Counted from the stretch's first letter, positions 1-7,812 are shown. The stretch is 12,051 nucleotides of DNA from Gammaproteobacteria bacterium (GCA_004357005.1 SMWH01000162.1:1-12051), one strand, 5' to 3'. Program-made: numbers and translations. The notes: generated by a model from the letters alone, not told the origin.

Positions 1-1
1 C

Positions 2-958
2 CTGATCAGTTTTTCGGTCTCCGTGATTTACGTAGTACAGGTGCTGCACGCGCTTGCGCCGGAACGCAAGCAGGACCCTCTGCGCGACAGCGTTGCATCC
101 GGCATGCTCATGGCGGTTGGCGCCACCATACTGACAGCGCTCATCGTCGCAGGCTTTGCTTTTGCCGAGATCCTCGATGATGCGGGTCCCGATCGGCCCA
201 TTACGGTGATGGCCCACCGTGGCAGCTCGCTGAAAGCGCCGGAAAACTCCCTGAGCGCCATCCGACTGGCCATGGAAGAAGGCGCGGATATGGTCGAGAT
301 CGATGTGCAGGAGACCGCCGACGGTGTCGTCGTCTTGTTGCACGACTCGGATCTGGCCCGCATTGCCGGTGTAAGACGCGGGATACACGAAATGACGCTT
401 GCCGAAATCCGGGAACTGGATGCGGGCAGCTGGTTTTCGGAAGACTTTGCCGGCGAAAGGATTCCCACCCTGCGTGAAGCGCTGGAACTGGGATGGCCGA
501 CGGTGGGTTTCAACGTGGAACTCAAATACGCCGGCCATGACCGGGAACTGGCGGCTTCGGTGATCCGCATTCTGGACGAGTCGGGTTGCACGGAATGCGT
601 CATCAGTTCTCTCAACCAGGGGGCCGTGGAAGAGGTCCGCCGGCTTGCTCCGGACAGGCGGGTTGGTCTGATCGTGGGTCAGTCACTGGGCAATTTGATG
701 CGTGTGGACGCGGACTTCTTCGCCGTACGCACGGGGCTGGCTTCCCGGGATCTGATTTACGGGAGCAGGCGGCGCGGACGGGAAGTGATTGTGTGGACGG
801 TCAACGATCCCGTGGACATGGCCCGCATGGCCGCTTTGGGAGTGGACGGAATCATGACCGATAATCCCGCCTTGTTGCGTACAGTGATGGAACAGCGAGC
901 GGAACTCAGCCGCGCCGAACGCGTGGCGTTTTCCGTACGGGCGTGGTTATCGCGCTAA
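2..958 (+). CDS. Glycerophosphodiester phosphodiesterase, membrane-anchored (3' part; 5' end outside window)
   Basis: The frame is open from base 2, so the first possible start (GTG at 23) is probably internal and the gene is truncated by the window edge. Counting from that GTG, one hydrophobic segment (about residues 27-50) is followed by a full GDPD TIM-barrel domain. Visible motifs are MAHRG (63-67), PEN (73-75), VEIDVQ (91-96), HDSD (107-110), NVELK (164-168), WTVND (258-262) and GVDGIMTDNP (273-282). The His, Arg, Glu and Asp residues of these motifs are the metal and catalytic residues of the family, which hydrolyses glycerophosphodiesters to glycerol-3-phosphate and an alcohol. The upstream hydrophobic part suggests the subgroup with an N-terminal multi-pass membrane domain and the catalytic domain outside the cytoplasm; that part is inferred because it is not in the window. 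The TAA stop overlaps the stop of convergent prmC. Confidence 0.9.
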   Translation: MISFSVSVIYVVQVLHALAPERKQDPLRDSVASGMLMAVGATILTALIVAGFAFAEILDDAGPDRPITVMAHRGSSLKAPENSLSAIRLAMEEGADMVEIDVQETADGVVVLLHDSDLARIAGVRRGIHEMTLAEIRELDAGSWFSEDFAGERIPTLREALELGWPTVGFNVELKYAGHDRELAASVIRILDESGCTECVISSLNQGAVEEVRRLAPDRRVGLIVGQSLGNLMRVDADFFAVRTGLASRDLIYGSRRRGREVIVWTVNDPVDMARMAALGVDGIMTDNPALLRTVMEQRAELSRAERVAFSVRAWLSR

Positions 959-983
959 TATCCGCGTTGCGCGCTGACCACGC
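941..983. other. Nested hairpin spanning the convergent stop codons
   Basis: GCGTGGT (941-947) pairs with ACCACGC (977-983). After a symmetric 3x3 internal loop, CGCGC (951-955) pairs with GCGCG (969-973), leaving a 13-nt loop that contains the stop codons of the GDPD gene and prmC. There is no T-run on either side, so it is not a classical intrinsic terminator. It is the only structure I see at this convergent junction and could mark or stabilise both 3' ends. Both arms are coding, so chance is a real alternative. Confidence 0.35.
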
Positions 984-1812
984 GCGGAACGCCTGCCAGG
1001 TCCTCGAACACCTGAATATCGGCAAACGCGTTTGCCCGCATCAGATCGGTGACGCGATCGCGCTGATCGTAGCCGTGTTCCACCAGTAAACGGCCACCGT
1101 CGGTGAGGTGCGCGGGTGCCTGGCCGATGATGATCTTCAGGGCATCGAGTCCCTGTTCACCGGCAGCCAGCGCCAGGCGCGGTTCGAAACGACAATCGCC
1201 CTGGTCCAGGTGTTCGTCGTTGTCGGGAACATAGGGTGGATTGCTGACGACCATATCGAAAATTTCACCCTCAAGTCCGTCAAACCAGTCGCTCTTGACG
1301 AAACGGATGTTGTCGAGTTCATGCTCAAGGGCGTTGCTCCGCGCCACTTCCAATGCGGCGGGCGACACATCTGTAGCGGTGATCGCCGCGCGCGGTCGTT
1401 CCCGCGCCAGGGCCAGGGCGATGGCGCCGCTTCCGGTCCCCGCATCAAGAAGCGACACCTCCAGGTCTTCCGGAACGACATCCAACGCGGCCTGCACCAG
1501 TGTCTCGGTGTCCGGTCTGGGCACCAGCGTCTCGGGGGTAACTTTCAATGTTATGGACCAGAACTCGCGCAAACCGGTGATGTGCGCGACGGGCTCTCCG
1601 TCTGCCCGCCGGGCGATGGCGCGACGGAAGTCCTTCCACGTGGCCGGGTCCAGGGTCGAGTCAGTGTGCCCGTAGAGCCAACTCCGATCCCGGTGGCAGA
1701 CCGCCGCCAGCAACACTTCGCTGTCCAGTCGGGCGGTGGCGCTGGCGCGCGCCAGATCCGTCTCCGCGGCCCCGATGGCCTCGGCAATGCTGATCGTGCG
1801 GATCGCTCCCAT
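955..1812 (-). CDS. prmC: Peptide chain release factor N5-glutamine methyltransferase PrmC
   Basis: A 285-residue protein, close to the family's usual 275-285. It transfers a methyl group from S-adenosylmethionine to the Gln of the GGQ motif in release factors RF1 and RF2, in the cytoplasm. An N-terminal helical domain includes EPVAHITG (73-80), followed by VPRPDTE (97-103). The Rossmann-type methyltransferase fold has the SAM-binding loop DAGTGSGA (123-130) and the signature NPPY (191-194), which positions the substrate glutamine. The frame stays open upstream to 1908, but that would run into prfA. ATG at 1812 lies 10 bp after the prfA stop and gives the usual N-terminus, so I chose it. The Shine-Dalgarno is weak, suggesting coupling to prfA, whose product it modifies. 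The stop codon overlaps that of the convergent GDPD gene. Confidence 0.96.
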   Translation of the reverse strand: MGAIRTISIAEAIGAAETDLARASATARLDSEVLLAAVCHRDRSWLYGHTDSTLDPATWKDFRRAIARRADGEPVAHITGLREFWSITLKVTPETLVPRPDTETLVQAALDVVPEDLEVSLLDAGTGSGAIALALARERPRAAITATDVSPAALEVARSNALEHELDNIRFVKSDWFDGLEGEIFDMVVSNPPYVPDNDEHLDQGDCRFEPRLALAAGEQGLDALKIIIGQAPAHLTDGGRLLVEHGYDQRDRVTDLMRANAFADIQVFEDLAGVPRVVSAQRGY

Positions 1813-1822
1813 CCCGTTTTGC

Positions 1823-2905
1823 TCAGTTTTCAAGCGTAGCCAGCTGGTCCGCCTGATGTTCCTGGATGAGGGGATCGATGACCTGGTCCAGGTTCCCTGC
1901 CAGTACATCGGTCAGCTTGTAGAGGGTCAGATTGATCCGATGGTCGGTAACGCGACCCTGGGGGAAATTGTAAGTGCGGATTCGTTCGGAACGATCACCG
2001 CTGCCCACCAGCAGGCGGCGTTTCTCCGCGGTCTCCTTCGCCTGTTTTTCCTGCTCTGATGCGAGCATCCGGGCTTGCAGCAGGCTCATGGCGCGTGCGC
2101 GGTTCTTGTGTTGGGAACGTTCGTCCTGACATTCCACGACGATCCCGGAAGGCACATGGGTGATACGCACGGCGGAATCGGTGGTGTTGATGTGCTGACC
2201 GCCTGCTCCGGAAGCCCGGTAGGTATCGATCCGCAGATCGGCCGGGTTGAGATCCACCTCTTCGATCTGGGGCACTACCGGCAGTACCGCCACGGTACAG
2301 GCGGAAGTGTGAATACGGCCCTGGGATTCGGTTTCCGGCACGCGTTGAACACGGTGCGCGCCGGACTCGAATTTCAGTCGGCCGTAGACGTCGTTGCCCG
2401 TGAGGCGCGCGATAATTTCTTTGTAACCACCATGTTCGCCGGCGCTCTGACTCATTATCTCGACGTTCCAGCCCCGCGCCTCCGCGTAGCGTTCGTACAT
2501 GCGATGGAGATCACCCGCGAACAGCGCCGCCTCGTCGCCGCCAGTGCCGGCCCGGACCTCGAGAAAGACGTCCGCTTCATCCCGAGGGTCGGTCGGCAAA
2601 AGAAGAACGCGGATCTGGCGCTCCAGATCCTCCAGTTGCTGCGAGTGTGTGGTTATTTCTTCTTCCGCGAGTTCGCGCATCTCGCTTTCGCTCTCTGCGA
2701 GCATGGCCTGCGCCTCCGCCAGTGCCGTCTCGCTGTTTTTGAAACTGCGGAACGCCACCACTACCGGCCGAAGTTGTGAGTACTCCCTGGATAAGGTGCG
2801 AAAGCGGTCCTGATCCGAAATAATTTCCGGATCGGACAGCTGGGTCTCCAGTTTCCCGCTGTGGGAAACCAGCGTCGCCAGTTTTTTTCTCATGCTCTCG
2901 TTCAC
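1823..2905 (-). CDS. prfA: Peptide chain release factor 1 (RF1)
   Basis: A 360-residue protein, the standard RF1 length. It recognises UAA and UAG in the ribosomal A site and triggers peptidyl-tRNA hydrolysis. The codon-reading tripeptide is P-E-T (190-192), the RF1-type PxT and not the SPF of RF2. The catalytic GGQ is at 235-237 in RASGAGGQHINTTDS. The C-terminal GSGDRSERIRTYNFPQGRVT block (301-320) is family-typical. The start is GTG at 2905: GGAAG lies 7 nt upstream, and the N-terminus then aligns in length with other RF1 proteins. An in-frame ATG at 2893 is the alternative. The gene lies between hemA and prmC in a leftward operon, 57 bp after hemA with a strong hairpin between them, and 10 bp before prmC. 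Confidence 0.97.
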   Translation of the reverse strand: MNESMRKKLATLVSHSGKLETQLSDPEIISDQDRFRTLSREYSQLRPVVVAFRSFKNSETALAEAQAMLAESESEMRELAEEEITTHSQQLEDLERQIRVLLLPTDPRDEADVFLEVRAGTGGDEAALFAGDLHRMYERYAEARGWNVEIMSQSAGEHGGYKEIIARLTGNDVYGRLKFESGAHRVQRVPETESQGRIHTSACTVAVLPVVPQIEEVDLNPADLRIDTYRASGAGGQHINTTDSAVRITHVPSGIVVECQDERSQHKNRARAMSLLQARMLASEQEKQAKETAEKRRLLVGSGDRSERIRTYNFPQGRVTDHRINLTLYKLTDVLAGNLDQVIDPLIQEHQADQLATLEN

Positions 2906-2920
2906 GACTATGCTTCCATC

Positions 2921-2945
2921 GCGACCGCCGCACAGACGGCGTCGC
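2921..2945 (-). other. Strong hairpin in the hemA-prfA gap
   Basis: In the transcript of the leftward operon, GCGAC-GCCG pairs with CGGC-GTCGC (9 bp, one bulged G) around a 6-nt loop. It ends 3 bases before the GGAAG Shine-Dalgarno of prfA. No U-run follows, so it is more likely an RNA processing, stability or translation-control structure than a terminator. Confidence 0.4.
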
Positions 2946-2962
2946 AGGCGGGGAGGATACAG

Positions 2963-4297
2963 CTAATGCTCGTCCAGAGGATCGGGGCGGGCGGCGTCGG
3001 ACGAGTCATCCGACGGGTCATCGGGAACGGAAGTGGAAGAGGATCTGTCAGTGAGACCGAGCATGCCCCGGGCGATGTCGAGCACTTCTTTGCGCCCCGT
3101 ACGTGCGGCCCGGCGCAGACTCACACTGGGTTGATGCAGCAGTTTGTTCGTCAGTGTGTTGGCCAGAAACCTCAAAACGTCTTCCGGGTTGTCACCCCTG
3201 GCCAGCAGGGCGCGCGCTTTTTCGAGAGTCCGGTCGCGTTGCTCCTCCGCCAGATGGCGGTAGTCGCGGATCAGTTGAACCGCGGACAGAGATCGCTGCC
3301 AGTCGGAGAAATGGTCGGTCCACAGGTTCACGATGGCTTCGGCCTCGGCCGCGGCTTCGCGACGTGAATTCAAACCTTCCTGGATGACCTGTTGCAGGTC
3401 ATCCACGGTGTAGAGATACACATCATCAAGATCCGCCGCGCTCGCTTCCACGTCACGAGGGACTGCGATATCGACAATGAAAAACGGCCGGCGTTTGCGC
3501 TCCTTGAGCGCGTTCCGTAGAGACTCGGTGGACAACACCGGTTCGCTTGCGCCCGTGGAGGCGATGATGATGTCGGCATCGCTCAGATGTTTGTGCACAT
3601 CGTCCAGGGTGATGGCATAGGCGGAGAACTGGCGGGCGAGCTCGTCGGCGCGTGACAGGGTGCGGTTGGCGAAGATCATGCGATCCACACCCTTGCCGGC
3701 GAGATGGCGAGCCGTGAGTTCCACGGTGTCACCGGCGCCAAGGAGCAAAACGGTTTGCCCTGACAGGTCGCCGAATATTCGGCGAGCCAGAGTTACTGCG
3801 GCGAAGGCCACCGACACGGGACTGGAACCGATCCCGGTACTCGCGCGGATCTTCTTGGCGACGGCAAAGCTGTGCTGAAAGAGTTTCTCCAGTTGCTGAC
3901 CCAACACGCCGGCTTCCCGCGCCAGCCGGTAGGCGTCTTTCATCTGCCCCAGAATCTGTGGCTCACCCAGCACCATCGAGTCCAGCCCGGCGGCGACGCG
4001 CAGGATATGCCTGACCGCATCGCGGTCCTGATGGGTGTAGAGAAACGGGTCGATTTCTTCGTGACGCAGATGCCGGTATTCCCGCAACCACTGTCGCGGC
4101 AACTCGAGGACCTCCTGTTCTACGCCGCAATAAATCTCCGTGCGATTGCAGGTTGAGATAATGGCGGCTTCTGCCACCCCGGTGTGGGCGACGAGGTCGT
4201 GGAGCGCCGCCGCGGTTTCCTCGGGCGGAATGACGACTTTCTCCCGCACCTGGACAGGAGCGGTCGTGTGGCTGAGGCCTATGGCGAGCAATGACAT
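2963..4297 (-). CDS. hemA: Glutamyl-tRNA reductase HemA
   Basis: It catalyses NADPH-dependent reduction of glutamyl-tRNA(Glu) to glutamate-1-semialdehyde, the first committed step of the C5 route to heme and other tetrapyrroles. The ATG start gives the canonical N-terminus MSLLAIGLSHTTAPVQVREK. The catalytic cysteine is Cys50 in STCNRTEIYC, followed by GLDSMVLGEPQILGQMK (104-120). The NADPH-binding Rossmann loop is LLLGAGDT (184-191), and a C-terminal dimerisation helix region follows. At 444 residues it is longer than the enteric enzyme (418); the excess is mostly an Asp/Ser/Pro-rich tail (417-444). It is the first gene of the hemA-prfA-prmC operon and divergent from the TPR lipoprotein gene. 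Heme-dependent proteolysis of HemA is known in enterics; nothing here shows whether it applies. Confidence 0.97.
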   Translation of the reverse strand: MSLLAIGLSHTTAPVQVREKVVIPPEETAAALHDLVAHTGVAEAAIISTCNRTEIYCGVEQEVLELPRQWLREYRHLRHEEIDPFLYTHQDRDAVRHILRVAAGLDSMVLGEPQILGQMKDAYRLAREAGVLGQQLEKLFQHSFAVAKKIRASTGIGSSPVSVAFAAVTLARRIFGDLSGQTVLLLGAGDTVELTARHLAGKGVDRMIFANRTLSRADELARQFSAYAITLDDVHKHLSDADIIIASTGASEPVLSTESLRNALKERKRRPFFIVDIAVPRDVEASAADLDDVYLYTVDDLQQVIQEGLNSRREAAAEAEAIVNLWTDHFSDWQRSLSAVQLIRDYRHLAEEQRDRTLEKARALLARGDNPEDVLRFLANTLTNKLLHQPSVSLRRAARTGRKEVLDIARGMLGLTDRSSSTSVPDDPSDDSSDAARPDPLDEH

Positions 4298-4378
4298 GGC
4301 GTGTTGGCAGCATTGTGCAGCCTGGGTTCGGTGGGCTGCGGTATAGTTAGCCTTCAGTCGTCCTTTTATTCAGGGATT
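4298..4378. promoter_or_regulatory. Divergent promoter region between hemA and the TPR lipoprotein gene
   Basis: This 81-bp gap must hold the start signals for both directions unless promoters lie inside the genes. TATAGT (4342-4347) is a good -10 for the rightward gene, but the 16-18 bp spaced positions upstream carry nothing close to TTGACA. On the leftward strand the same spot reads TAACTATA, so both -10 elements may overlap. The TPR gene has AGGGA (4372-4376) as Shine-Dalgarno, only 2 nt from its ATG. The promoter call is an inference from position and one hexamer. Confidence 0.4.
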
Positions 4379-6127
4379 ATGAACCGACAGGGACACATTA
4401 TATCTCTCGGGCTGTCTGTGGCGTTGATGCTTGCGGCCTGCGCGAACGCCCAGCCACGCGCCTACGGTGACCCCGATGACCATGCGGTGCCGGCCCGGAA
4501 CGAAACCCCGGCCCCTGCAGCCCCCGTCACCCAACCGGGGATTCCTGAGACGGTCACGAACATCGATCCGGAGGTGCTCTATCACGTGCTCTCCGCCGAG
4601 ATTTTGGGTCAGCGCAGCGATTACGCAACCGCCACGCGAATGTACGTGAAGGCTGCCATGGCGTCCGAAGACCCGGAGATCGCCGAACGCGCCACGCGGG
4701 TTGCGCTATTCGCCAAGGATGCCGAATCGGCGCAGCTGGCCGCCGCCCGCTGGCTGGAACTGGAACCTGATAACCCTGCCGCCCACCGCAACCTCGCGGC
4801 GTTGGCGCTGCGTGAAGGATCCATGATTCAGGCCGCGGATCACCTCGGCCAGGTCCTCGACTACAGCTCTGAACAGGGGCAGGCCTGGTTGCTGATTACT
4901 GAACTCCTGCGTTATGCCCGTGATATTGACGGCGCGCTGGAGGTGATGTCGAAGCTCGTGGATGAGTACCCCGACGACGCGGAGGCATATCTGGCCTTTG
5001 CCGCGTTGCTGCATCAGAAAGGTGTGGAAGATCAGGCCCTCGAAGAGATCAACAAGGCCTTCGACCTCCAGGGTGCCTGGCCCGAAGCGCTGAGTCTGCG
5101 TTCCGCGATCTACCAGGACCTGGGGCAGCTGGAACAGGCGCAGGAGGACCTGGCGGATGCGGTCGGGATGGAGCCTGCCGACGAAATATTGCGGATTCGT
5201 TACGCGGAGTTGTTGCGTCAGATGGGTCGCTACGATGCGGCGCAGGCGCAACTGGCGGAACTGCCCCAGGACTCCGCGGTTCTGGTCCAGCGGGCATTCG
5301 TGGCGCTGGCCGCCGAGGATCACACGCAGGCGGAAGAATTTGCACGACAGCTTCTCAGATTCGGTGAAGACCGGAACGCGGCCTACTTCATCCTGGCCCG
5401 CGTTGCGGAGGAGCGGGGTGATATCGACACTGCGCTTGCCGAGTACGCAAAAATCGACGACGGGCGATTTTATCCGCAGGCCCAGACACGTGCCGCCTAT
5501 TTGATGGCCGAAAACGGAAGGCTGGACGATGCGCGGGAACTGTTGCGACGCCTGCGCGCCGACAACGTGGATCTGTCCGAGGATCTGTACCTGGCCGAAG
5601 GTGATTTGCTCGTCCAATCGGGTTTGGAGAATGTCGCTTTCGATCTTTATACGCGGGCAATCGAAGAAGCGCCCAACAGCACCAGCCTGAGATACGCACG
5701 CGCATTGCTGGCTGAAACCCTGGATCGTCTGGACATTACGGAAAACGATCTCCGCGAGATCATCCAGCGTGAACCTGACAATGCTGTCGCTCTCAACGCG
5801 CTCGGGTATACGCTCGCCGACCGAACCGATCGTTACCAGGAAGCCCTCGCGCTCATCGACGAGGCTTACCGGCTACAACCCGATGAGGCGGCCATCGTGG
5901 ACAGCATGGGCTGGATTCACTATCGCCTCGGGAACCTGGACGAAGCGCTCATGTATCTGCGCCGCGCCCTGGATCTGGGCTACGATCCGGAAATTGCCGC
6001 ACACTTCGGCGAAGTACTCTGGATCGTTGGCGAGCACGATCATGCCCGGTTGATCTGGGCTGACGCGCTCGAGCGCACCCCGGAAAGCGATATCGTGCAG
6101 GAAACGATGAAACGTTTCGGCCAGTGA
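4379..6127 (+). CDS. TPR-repeat outer-membrane lipoprotein (hemA-lolB intergenic family)
   Basis: A 582-residue protein starting at ATG 4379. An upstream in-frame start at 4301 would put extra residues before the signal peptide and overlap the divergent promoter. Residues 1-20 form a lipoprotein signal peptide ending in lipobox LAAC with Cys21; Ala at +2 predicts outer-membrane sorting. A Pro/Ala-rich linker (22-60) is followed by tandem tetratricopeptide repeats over nearly the whole protein. The clearest are near 126-160, 202-265, 334-360 and 465-535, including NALGYTLA (473-480) and SMGWIHYRLGNLDEALMYLR (509-528). TPR solenoids bind proteins; no enzymatic domain is visible and the partner is unknown. 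The same gene sits between hemA and lolB in Pseudomonas. It overlaps lolB by 4 bp (GTGA), so the two are probably translated together, which hints at an envelope role. Confidence 0.9.
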   Translation: MNRQGHIISLGLSVALMLAACANAQPRAYGDPDDHAVPARNETPAPAAPVTQPGIPETVTNIDPEVLYHVLSAEILGQRSDYATATRMYVKAAMASEDPEIAERATRVALFAKDAESAQLAAARWLELEPDNPAAHRNLAALALREGSMIQAADHLGQVLDYSSEQGQAWLLITELLRYARDIDGALEVMSKLVDEYPDDAEAYLAFAALLHQKGVEDQALEEINKAFDLQGAWPEALSLRSAIYQDLGQLEQAQEDLADAVGMEPADEILRIRYAELLRQMGRYDAAQAQLAELPQDSAVLVQRAFVALAAEDHTQAEEFARQLLRFGEDRNAAYFILARVAEERGDIDTALAEYAKIDDGRFYPQAQTRAAYLMAENGRLDDARELLRRLRADNVDLSEDLYLAEGDLLVQSGLENVAFDLYTRAIEEAPNSTSLRYARALLAETLDRLDITENDLREIIQREPDNAVALNALGYTLADRTDRYQEALALIDEAYRLQPDEAAIVDSMGWIHYRLGNLDEALMYLRRALDLGYDPEIAAHFGEVLWIVGEHDHARLIWADALERTPESDIVQETMKRFGQ

Positions 6128-6858
6128 TAGGAGCCTTTCGACTCCTTTTGTTTGCTTGTGTTGCGCTTCTGGGCGCGTGCGCGACCTTGCCGCGGATCAG
6201 TCCGGACGATGCGGAAGCCTTGCAGCGCTGGCACGAAGAACAACTTGCTCATTTCGAAGACTGGCGACTCAGCGGCAAGATCTCAGTGCGCGATGACCAG
6301 GACAATTTCAGCGGCCGCTTGCACTGGCGCACGAGTTCCGGCAGTTACGAGATGTTGATTGTGGCGCCCATGGGGCGGGGCAGTTGGCGTCTGGAAGGAA
6401 GCGCGGCGGGGGCCGTACTCACGGACGAGAAACAACAGGTTTGGCGCGGTGAAGACGCAGAAACCCTGTTGTTTCAACGGCTGGGGTGGCATGTTCCCGT
6501 GGATGATCTGGTTTACTGGATCCGGGCCATGCGCGTGCCGGATCGTGTCGCCGAGGTGGAATTCGACGCCTGGGGACGGATGGGGCGCCTCCGCGAAGCC
6601 GGCTGGACCGTCACCTATCAGGCCTGGCAGGAGAGCGCAGGCCTGCAAATGCCACGCAAGATGGTCGCCGCCAGCGACCCCTATCGCCTCAAACTCGTCA
6701 TCAACGAATGGGCCCTGGGTGCCGGTTCTGAAGCTGAACCTGAAGATGCGCCAGAACCCGGGCCGGAGTCCGGGTTTGACTCCGGGTTTGAAGCCGGGCC
6801 GGAAAATGGGCCTGGAAACGGATTTGGCCCCGGGCCTGAGGCTGAAAAAGGCGGCTGA
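6124..6858 (+). CDS. lolB: Outer-membrane lipoprotein receptor LolB, with extended acidic repeat tail
   Basis: LolB accepts lipoproteins from periplasmic LolA and inserts them into the outer membrane. The start is GTG overlapping the stop of the TPR gene. The signal peptide ends in LLGAC with Cys19 as the lipidated residue. The core (about 25-196) shows the family pattern: LQRWHEEQLAHFEDWRLSGK near 35-54, then RLHW, a loop APMGRGSW where other LolBs carry the exposed insertion loop, and a final strand PYRLKLVINEW ending at 196. Known LolB proteins stop a few residues after this (about 205-207 in total). Here 48 more residues follow, mostly nine tetrapeptide units rich in Gly, Pro, Glu and Phe. 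The core is intact, so function is probably kept. The gene ends 6 bp before ispE. Confidence 0.93.
   Translation: MIGAFRLLLFACVALLGACATLPRISPDDAEALQRWHEEQLAHFEDWRLSGKISVRDDQDNFSGRLHWRTSSGSYEMLIVAPMGRGSWRLEGSAAGAVLTDEKQQVWRGEDAETLLFQRLGWHVPVDDLVYWIRAMRVPDRVAEVEFDAWGRMGRLREAGWTVTYQAWQESAGLQMPRKMVAASDPYRLKLVINEWALGAGSEAEPEDAPEPGPESGFDSGFEAGPENGPGNGFGPGPEAEKGG
6730..6837 (+). repeat. 12-bp degenerate tandem repeat coding the LolB tail (9 units)
   Basis: Read in the lolB frame, this stretch is nine consecutive 12-bp units encoding EAEP, EDAP, EPGP, ESGF, DSGF, EAGP, ENGP, GNGF and GPGP. The last seven (6754-6837) follow [E/D/G]-x-G-[P/F], with a GGG or GGA glycine codon at the same place in each. 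Two neighbouring units differ by one base (GAGTCCGGGTTT, GACTCCGGGTTT), which points to expansion by slippage or unequal exchange. Frame is preserved throughout. Confidence 0.85.
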
Positions 6859-6864
6859 CATCCG

Positions 6865-7704
6865 ATGGCCCCGGAATGGACAAGCTGGCCAGCACCGGGA
6901 AAGCTCAATCTCTTCCTGCATGTGGTGGGCCGCCGGCCGGACGGTTACCACGAACTCCAAAGCGCCCTTCAGTTCATCGATCGCTGTGACCAGATCCACC
7001 TGCGGGTACGGCGCGACGGGGCGGTTCGCAGGCTGTCCAGCCTCGAGGGCGTCCCAGAGGAAGACGATCTGACTGTACGGGCGGCGCGTTTGTTGCGGGC
7101 GCGCACCGGTTGCCGGCTCGGCTGCGAGATCCGGCTCGACAAGACCCTCCCCCTGGGCGGTGGTCTGGGGGGCGCAAGCTCCGATGCGGCGACCGTCCTG
7201 AGGGCGCTAAACGTGCTGTGGGGCCTGGAACGGGGGGCCGAGGAACTGGCGGGTCTGGGCCTCGAACTGGGCGCCGATGTGCCCTTCTTTGTTTGGGGAA
7301 CGGCGGCCTGGGCAGAGGGAATTGGCGAGCGCCTGACACCGGTCAAGCTGCCGGAACAGTGGTACCTGGTGCTGGTCCCGGGCGTAGGCATCGAAACAGC
7401 CGGCATTTTCCAAGCCCCGGAATTGACACGAAATTCCGCCAAGATCACAATAGCCGACTTTCTTTCGGGCGCGGGCCGCAATGATTGTGAGCCCGTAGTG
7501 GTGGGCAGATATCCCGTCGTCGCCGAAGCGTTGGCATGGTTGCAGGCCCGTACGCCGGCCCGACTCACCGGAACCGGATCGTGTGTGTTCGGCTGCTTCG
7601 CCACAGCTGATGAGGCGGAAGACAGTCTGCGGGCGGCTCAGGGGACTTTCGAAGGATTTGTGGCGCGCGGACTCAATCGTTCGCCCCTCATGAAATGCGT
7701 GTAG
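6865..7704 (+). CDS. ispE: 4-diphosphocytidyl-2-C-methyl-D-erythritol kinase IspE
   Basis: It phosphorylates the 2-hydroxyl of CDP-methylerythritol with ATP, a step in the MEP route to isoprenoid precursors. This is a GHMP-superfamily kinase of 279 residues (the family is about 280-290). Motif 1 is PAPGKLNLFLHVVGRRPDGY (9-28) with the catalytic Lys13. The glycine-rich ATP loop is PLGGGLGGASSDAA (96-109). ELGADVPFF (134-142) holds the catalytic Asp138, and the C-terminal TGTGSCVFGCF (235-245) is the third GHMP motif. The ATG at 6865 is 6 bp after lolB and has no strong Shine-Dalgarno, so coupling to lolB is likely. A tRNA-Gln gene follows 33 bp after the stop with no terminator between, so the transcript may continue into it. 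Confidence 0.97.
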   Translation: MAPEWTSWPAPGKLNLFLHVVGRRPDGYHELQSALQFIDRCDQIHLRVRRDGAVRRLSSLEGVPEEDDLTVRAARLLRARTGCRLGCEIRLDKTLPLGGGLGGASSDAATVLRALNVLWGLERGAEELAGLGLELGADVPFFVWGTAAWAEGIGERLTPVKLPEQWYLVLVPGVGIETAGIFQAPELTRNSAKITIADFLSGAGRNDCEPVVVGRYPVVAEALAWLQARTPARLTGTGSCVFGCFATADEAEDSLRAAQGTFEGFVARGLNRSPLMKCV

Positions 7705-7737
7705 CCGGGGTTGAGCGTGGTCGGGCGCCGAGGTTTC

Positions 7738-7812
7738 TGGGGCGTAGCCAAGTGGTAAGGCACGGGGTTTTGATCCCCGCATGCGCAGGTTCGAATCCTG
7801 CCGCCCCAGCCA
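7738..7812 (+). tRNA. tRNA-Gln (anticodon TTG)
   Basis: A complete 75-nt cloverleaf. Acceptor TGGGGCG (7738-7744) pairs perfectly with CGCCCCA (7802-7808); the discriminator is G and CCA is encoded (7810-7812). The D stem is GCC/GGC. The anticodon stem CGGGG/CCCCG encloses TTTTGAT, with anticodon TTG at 7770-7772. The T arm has the standard TTCGAAT loop. The U1-A72 acceptor end and G73 are typical of bacterial tRNA-Gln. Its place between ispE and prs matches my memory of Pseudomonas. Confidence 0.97.

Noticed and set aside
1813..1908. Upstream start extending prmC into prfA
   Set aside because: The extra 32 residues overlap the RF1 C-terminus and are not PrmC-like; ATG 1812 gives the family length.
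4301..4378. Upstream start extending the TPR lipoprotein by 26 residues
   Set aside because: It would place residues before a clear lipoprotein signal peptide and overlap the divergent promoter region; ATG 4379 has AGGGA just upstream.
4706..5617. Long minus-strand ORF (303 codons) inside the TPR gene
   Set aside because: Antisense shadow in GC-rich DNA; the plus frame has a signal peptide and clear TPR repeats.
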